Assembly (NCBI RefSeq): GCF_005239225.2
Contig: NC_133287.1
Span: forward strand, 11,389,493-11,453,492
Length of the DNA: 64,000 nucleotides
Direction of reading: 5' to 3'
Source: Populus alba
Taxonomy: Eukaryota > Streptophyta > Magnoliopsida > Malpighiales > Salicaceae
Made by a program: the position numbers and the translations under genes. Position 1 is the first letter of the stretch, and each line of letters opens with the position of its first letter. The notes under the pieces are model-generated. The model saw nothing but the letters and a program-made list of their open reading frames with translations, made no database searches and was not told the origin of the DNA. Below, one piece after another: positions 58,366-64,000 of this stretch.

Positions 58366-61300
58366 CTATGTATACGAGACTCTCCTCTCCCGGTCAAGTT
58401 GTAGATAGGAACGAGTTGAGAATAAACCTGCAAAGCCCCTCGACAAGCATCCTTCAACTGCACATAGAGATTTCATGGACCCCAGCGAATTATTCTGCTT
58501 AGTGATATCCATGCCGTCACTGGCTGAATTACCAGGTGGATTATCCTCCCAGTTCAATGCTCTGTAATCAATCAGCCTACTTCTCTTTGAATTCAACATA
58601 AAAGTTGGGCTGACAGAATCAAGGAAGACAGCATCTGAGGACACCATTTCCTCCGTTTGAAAGCTAAACAACTTCCTCTTCAAACCAGGAGTATCTTTCA
58701 ATCCTAAAACAAAAAAAAAAAAAAGTATTCAGGAAACAGCTTACAGGTAACATAAAAGTGAAAACAAAAGGGCATGGCAAAAAATGGAACTGAAAGGGAA
58801 CTTTCAAGCAATTACCAGGAAGAGAGTCTTCGAATGTGCATGATTGAGACTCTGAATCACCACAATTACAGAAAAAGTTTGGCTCCCTGTTTGACCCCAA
58901 TACCCTGCAAGAAAATATTGTAAATGCATGTGAGTTCATAGTTAGTGACAAAGGAGGGAAAGTTGGAACAGCAGTCTCAACATCAAAATTCACTTATCTT
59001 CATTACTCGTGCTAGAATGAGTAGTAAACTACCTAATATCATTCTTTCAAAGACCCATAAATTTATATCCACATGCAGGACTCTAGAAGCGTGTGGAAAC
59101 TATTGATGAGTAGTTTCTAAAGTCTTACTTGAGGAAAAAAACAATCAAGTCACTAAACAGTATTTGGTTCAAATTATTTAGTCTTGAATCTGCAAGTTAC
59201 ATTTCGATGGTAACATCTTTAAGCAAAAAAAAAAAAATAAAATTCTATAGAGGTTCATAGAATCTAGAAAAAGATGAAGAGAGAAACTGAGAACAAATTA
59301 TCACCATTGTTACCAAATATATTTTAAACAAGTCATGGAGTTGATGTAAGTTTTCATTATTTTGACTCCACTACCTTCCTACCCGTGACTCAAAGTCATG
59401 TTATGTTAAACATATTCTAAATCTTTACTAAAAGTCAAATTATAGCAGGTACAAACTATAAAGAATTTGTTCAGTTGAATTTCAAATTTAAAGTATATAT
59501 GTTTCATGGGCAGAGCAGGGAATTCAAATATCCAGACACGAACCACTATCCAAGTTTTCTTTTTCAGGGATACCTATCCAAGTTTTTAAAGATGAAATTT
59601 CAGAAATGATATACAAACAATAATAACTTTTAAGTTTCCAAGTTACAAGGCTGTTGGGTAATCAGCACTTCAACCAAGTTTAAAATATTATCATGGTTAT
59701 ACAGTTAGTCCCGGGATCTCTTTCTCTGTCTTTCATCCCCCAGAACAGAGTAAGTTACGGCCCTGTTCTTTCTAATTCAAAAAAGAAGAAAAATAGCTGA
59801 CTATCCTTTAAATAAAAGGAAAACTCGCTTTTGCATGCGAGTTACTATGAATTTCAAATGTTGTCTTCTTTCTTTATGTCACTCTTAGCAATAAATATTG
59901 AACTCTGTGCCTTCAAGCATTTCAACTGCTTGAAATCTATACTATAGGTGTAGCTGTGAAGAAGAAATGAAGTTTAAAGGGGGTGGTCACCATGCCCCAT
60001 CTTGATTTCTACCCATTCAGTGACTTTGGCAGCAGCCCTCACTGAACCAACTTGAATCTGAACTATGATAAGAGTCTGACCGAAATCGGATTTTCTTTGC
60101 ATGCCATATCTATTGTAGGCATATTGTGAAAAGGGAAAAATGAAAAAGAAAGTGATTGGTAGACAACAGATTAGTTTTTCTAGTAAAACAAATGTCCTAA
60201 CTAGGCTAACATCCAATACATCAAGGAATATCTTTAAAATTTAGTGAAACACGGTTGAGGATATAGATATCAAACCTGTACATGTGCTCAACGAAGTCAT
60301 CTATTAGGACAGGCCAAGCACCTGCAAATAAGAAGCATACAATTAAGCATTACTCTGTTACAAACAAAGATAAAACAGAACCAAGTCATGCATGCTCCTG
60401 TAAAGCAAACACACAGAATCAACAAAGAGAAAGAAAAACAAAAGAATGCCTAAGACCTTATTTTATATAGCCTTATTTATTGCTTTATTATTTTCCAGAA
60501 ATTCCTCACTTATGAAACCTTAGTAGAGATTCCCATACTCATCATACCATGATCCTGCTCAGACACTGTCAGAGAACAACAAAATAGAAAATGACAAGGC
60601 ATGCTTAAGGAAGGGAGATTTGAGAGAATCATTTAGTTCCACATGGTTGATAAAAGCAGAAGACTAGCAACACTAGCGAACCAATTTACAAATTACAAAC
60701 ATGGTTTTCTTCCAGCTGATTGAAAATAATTTCCACTATAAGCCAGAGTTATTGATTCAAAACCCCAAAACACAAACGCAAACGCAAACAGAGCGGTGCT
60801 TAAAAGTGGAAAACTTAGAAAGCAGAAGTGCAGCAAATATAATGAACAAATGTTTTGGAAAAATTGTTCAAAATCGCAGGGAAAGGAGTCCATTCTATCA
60901 ATACAAAAGCTGACAAAAGAAAGGGCACGGACAAGTTGTTGTGGATAAATGATATCAAACATGTGGCTTTATTGTATAGCTTAAATTTGTGAACTAATCA
61001 TTGAATCCTTTAAGACATTGTACCTTCAGGGTCGTACCCTTCAAGATTTTCATGTACGCACCGGCTAAAAGCTAAAACTTGCTGCCAAGTATCCTCAGAT
61101 ATATTGTGTCGTTGATTTTCCTAAAAGCAATCAAAAGATTAGTTGCTTCAAAAGGACTACGAAAAACAGGAGAATGAAACCACAGATAATATTTATAAGG
61201 TATTGGTATGCATTGACCGCTTCTTGTTCAATTGATCAACTGAGAGACAATATATCCCAATTCATAAACTTATGTATCCACAAATAATGAACAGATACAT

Positions 61301-62971
61301 AAACATTTCATAAAGTACGCTGCTCAACTGGAAAATCCTTCCACAGGGTAAAAAGGCAAAAACAAAATGAATCACAAATCACAGTTATCCAGTTAGTTTA
61401 GTATCACCCATACCTGAACAAAGTCACACCATTGGTTTAGCAACCGAAACCTCCCAGCTAAAATTAATTTCCATGCTGTAACAGCCTTGTTTACAGCTGC
61501 AAGAGAAATTCAGGGAAATATAAAAGAATCCATTAAACCATGCCTAAATATCAAAGACATTAGAAATGAAAAAACTTACTGATATTCTTTTGACCATTTT
61601 CACGGCACATGAAGAATACAAAATCATAGAAACGAGAAAATTCTGAGAAATCAGCCTACAAAAAGGTAGATAAACAAGAAACATAATATTAAATATTTGA
61701 TTTTTTTGCTGTAAATAAAAACAGATTTAGGAGTGACATTTCTTAATAGAGGGCATCAATGAGGAAACCAAAATAAATGTCTCCAGTTCAAGAGCTTAAT
61801 AAATGAAACTCACCATAAGTTCTAGCTTTGACATGAGCTTGAGAAGTTCATCAAAAATTGAAGTTCTGTCAAAGGAAATGCCATAAATCTTTTCAGGAAA
61901 TAAAAAAAATAAAACAAAACGAAAGTACATATCTAGCTAAACAAAAACTCCACATAACCACATAGCAAATGACACTCAACTGGAAGAGTTTATATTTATA
62001 CACACCAGGTACGCTTTTAGAGCATGTTGAATCCTAGGAGCATCAAGAAAAGACTCAATCCAGATAAATGCCAAGTTTGTCTTGCAATGTTCAGATTCAA
62101 CCTATGAGTTAGGTTGTTCACATATTCCCTTCATCAGAGGTTAGTTGTATTTAGGTCCAAGACAATTTGAGAAAACTTGCCACTACTTGAGTCCTACAGT
62201 ACAATTACTAGAACTTATCATACTAATTTTTCCAGATGTGTACGCATCTGGACAGATAAATAACAGCATCCAATAACTAATAAACAAGATAATTAAGTCC
62301 TGACGTGATTTGTTTTCAGCAGAAAAATAACATTTCATAACCAAGTCTCAATTCCGATGTCACACGCAGATCACCATGAATTCTAAGATAAAAGGATGTT
62401 CAAAGTATTTCTTGAATCTTATTATATAAGGCTTATAAACAAGAACAACCATCTCACTTTTAAAGGCTCTTGATTTACAAGAAACACAATCTTTTCTTAT
62501 CTGCTTTTTTTTTTTTTAAAAAAAAAAAACTAATACTCACAGAGTAATAATGTTCATCAGAAAAACCCAAATATCCGCAAGCTTTACATTGAGGCCTAAC
62601 ACCATTGATATCCTAAAACTATAATAAAACCCACAATTTATACATAAAAGTCAGTCCCTAAAACCTCTCAACGAAACCCAGACCCCAAAACCAAGAAACT
62701 CAATCAAATCCTATGCAAACATCAAATCGGTTAAAGATCAACAAAAGGGTACTTCCAAACCCAACAAAACAGTAAATTTAACTCAAAAAGATAAGTTTTT
62801 TTTTACTAGCCTTGAATGGAATTTTAAGTCCACAATTTCCAAAAGCTGAGCCAAAGCATCCCTGGAAGTTTTACTCTCGTGTTCATCATGTCCATCGGTT
62901 TGACATGATTTTAGTGATCTAATGTCATGGTAACGGATGTAAATCTCAAAGATTGAACCCGGTGAGTCCAT
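58366..62971 (-). CDS. AAR3: DCN1-like (DCUN1 domain) protein, AAR3-like
   Basis: Eight exons, 62971-62811, 61865-61814, 61655-61580, 61496-61414, 61120-61024, 60321-60276, 58904-58816 and 58703-58366, give 313 aa in frame. The DCUN1 region (about 55-180) contains DELLKLMSKLELM, RFYDFVFFMCRENGQKN, VTAWKLILAGRFRLLNQWCD, SEDTWQQVLAFSRCVHENL and WPVLIDDFVEHMY. A Cys/Ser-rich linker and a conserved tail (FSTRSYLQLDRERRVSYT) follow. DCN1-type proteins bind cullins and the NEDD8 E2 to promote cullin neddylation. Arabidopsis AAR3 affects response to the auxin 2,4-D. The first intron needs a GC donor (AAG|GCTAGT), because the nearby GT donor shifts frame into a stop. Introns 2-7 are GT-AG. Two candidate cryptic exons lie within intron 1. 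The start is the first ATG. Confidence 0.93.
62004..62612 (-). other. Two candidate cryptic exons in AAR3-like intron 1
   Basis: On the minus strand 62612-62541 (72 bases, TTTTAG before it, GTGAGT after it) encodes 24 open codons including CKACGYLGFSDEHYYS. The next, 62101-62004 (CATAG before it, GTGTAT after it), encodes VESEHCKTNLAFIWIESFLD and then PRIQHALKAYL. Both are richer in GC than the surrounding intron. Joined to exon 1 at CTA|GTAAAA and to exon 2, the chain stays in frame using only GT-AG sites and adds about 58 residues. I recognise no domain in them. Confidence 0.35.
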
Positions 62972-63008
62972 AGCGGTCGGATAACAGGAAGGCAGATGGG
63001 ATTTTAAG

Positions 63009-63043
<35 letters not shown>

Positions 63044-63300
63044 GAATGGTGTTTGTTTAGAGCCTAAAAAAGTAAAAACTACAACTTCAAATTGAAGCCA
63101 TAGATTGGATTGAAAGAGGTGATGTTTTACAATTAGACGCTGCTTTCGTTTTTTTCCAAACGAATGTTACTATGATAGCGAACCGGATCTCCTACTTTTT
63201 AACGACGGCCAACGTTTGAGCTGGATTTCCTTTCCTTTCCTTTTTTTTTTTTTTTTTTTAATCACCTTCATTTACATTATTGACTGTTTTGCCGCCAGTC
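62972..63300 (-). promoter_or_regulatory. Promoter/5' UTR of the AAR3-like gene with (GA)n
   Basis: A (GA)16-like microsatellite (63010-63041; CT on the coding strand) begins about 40 bases before the ATG, a frequent 5' UTR or core-promoter feature in plants. No TATA box is obvious further up, and the region is GC-richer than the flanking repeats. A poly-T run lies at 63241-63260. Confidence 0.5.
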
Positions 63301-64000
63301 AAATAAATATTTTTTTAATAAAAAAAATAAATATAATGATATTTTTATACATGTTTTTTAAATAAAAAAATTCAATAATAAATTTAAATTTTATATATGC
63401 ATTAAAAATTAAATTATAAAACCTCATTTTTAATCAATCAAAACTAACTAGACGAAACTTGTGATTAAGATCATAGACTCAATCGATTCAATAATTCTTC
63501 TACAATTTTTTATTTAAATATATAATATTAAAAAAATACTTGTAAAATTAAGAAAAAAAATAAATATTAAGACGTGTATTTGAGAGTATGATAATCCTAT
63601 AAATATTAAACTGAAATAAATTGTGATGCTTTCCTAATTAACTTAATATCAAATGATAAAATTATAAATTAAAAGTATTAAATTAAAATAAAAAAAGGGT
63701 ATGGATTAACCTCAAGCAAACATAGCACATCTATGATCAAGGCAACCTATTGATTAACAAGTTTTTATTTTTGAAATTGTTTTTCATTTAATTATACCTG
63801 GATATGAACCGGTGTGCAGATGTTTTTTATACAAAAAGAAAAAAGGAAGAAAAAACAGGGGTGGCTCACATGACTAAAATAAAAAAACAAATTGATTTTT
63901 CTCAAGTATGTTATAAAAAAAAAATCAAGTTAAAAAAAAAAAACAAGCCTTTTAAAAACTAAATATATGATGTAATAATATTTTTTTATAAGTCCAAGGG
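63301..64000. repeat. AT-rich end of window, array fragment
   Basis: One unit-like stretch near 63440-63500 (ACTAACTAGACGAAACTTGT, GATCATAGACTCAATCG) echoes the ~160-bp array family. No coding sequence is visible up to the window edge. Confidence 0.35.

Noticed and set aside
59974..60216. 80-codon minus-strand frame in the AAR3-like intron between 60275 and 58905
   Set aside because: The conserved exons join directly in phase without it and no family similarity was seen.
1..64000. CRISPR array, bacterial operon or virus-like gene cassette
   Set aside because: All coding evidence is intron-containing plant genes or degenerate plant retrotransposons; no regular spacer-repeat array is present.

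Overview
The window is nuclear DNA from a flowering plant: AT-rich (GC not computed, by eye about one third), with widely spaced intron-rich genes separated by retrotransposon and MITE debris. The proteins are eudicot-like. The repeat types (tRNA-Met-primed LTR elements, degenerate ~160-bp arrays carrying GGTTAACCCG/GGTCAT motifs, and MITEs of a kind I associate with poplar) point to Salicaceae, most likely Populus. The genus is inference, not proof.

Five protein genes can be reconstructed exon by exon. (1) 3497-5137, minus: a phytocyanin-like early nodulin-like protein whose reading frame carries a stop codon just after the splice junction. (2) 13811-21710, plus: a 16-exon ubiquitin conjugation factor E4 (UFD2/PUB1/MUSE3), 1020 aa with a C-terminal U-box. 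(3) 23284-25243, minus: a 5-exon SpoU/TrmH-family RNA 2'-O-methyltransferase, 339 aa, convergent with the E4 gene. (4) 36255-42402, plus: a 13-exon Pescadillo homologue, 601 aa, for 60S ribosome biogenesis, with telo-boxes and a site II element upstream. (5) 58366-62971, minus: an 8-exon DCN1-like/AAR3 protein, 313 aa, whose first intron needs a GC donor unless cryptic exons are used. Genes 1, 2 and 3 resemble the Arabidopsis At5g15350, At5g15400 and At5g15390 group as I remember it, so the left half probably keeps old microsynteny.

Layout: 0-2.8 kb holds an internally deleted minus-strand LTR retrotransposon; 2.8-5.3 kb the nodulin-like gene; 5.3-13.5 kb AT-rich DNA with a near-palindrome, a degenerate tandem array, a GC-richer island and a MITE-like element; 13.5-25.3 kb the E4/SpoU pair; 25.4-27.7 kb a duplicated A-rich array ending in a perfect hairpin; 27.7-36.0 kb copia remains, MITEs and LTR-like DNA; 36.1-42.5 kb Pescadillo; 43.5-57.9 kb a transposon graveyard with at least three LTRs and a decayed Ty3/gypsy gag-protease; 58-63.1 kb the AAR3-like gene; then AT-rich DNA to the end.

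The genes do not form a pathway. E4 extends ubiquitin chains and the DCN1-like protein promotes cullin neddylation, so two serve ubiquitin-type signalling; Pescadillo and the SpoU enzyme serve ribosome/RNA biogenesis. I found no clearly new system. The best leads are the stop codon plus new splice acceptor in the nodulin-like gene and the unusual first intron of the AAR3-like gene.
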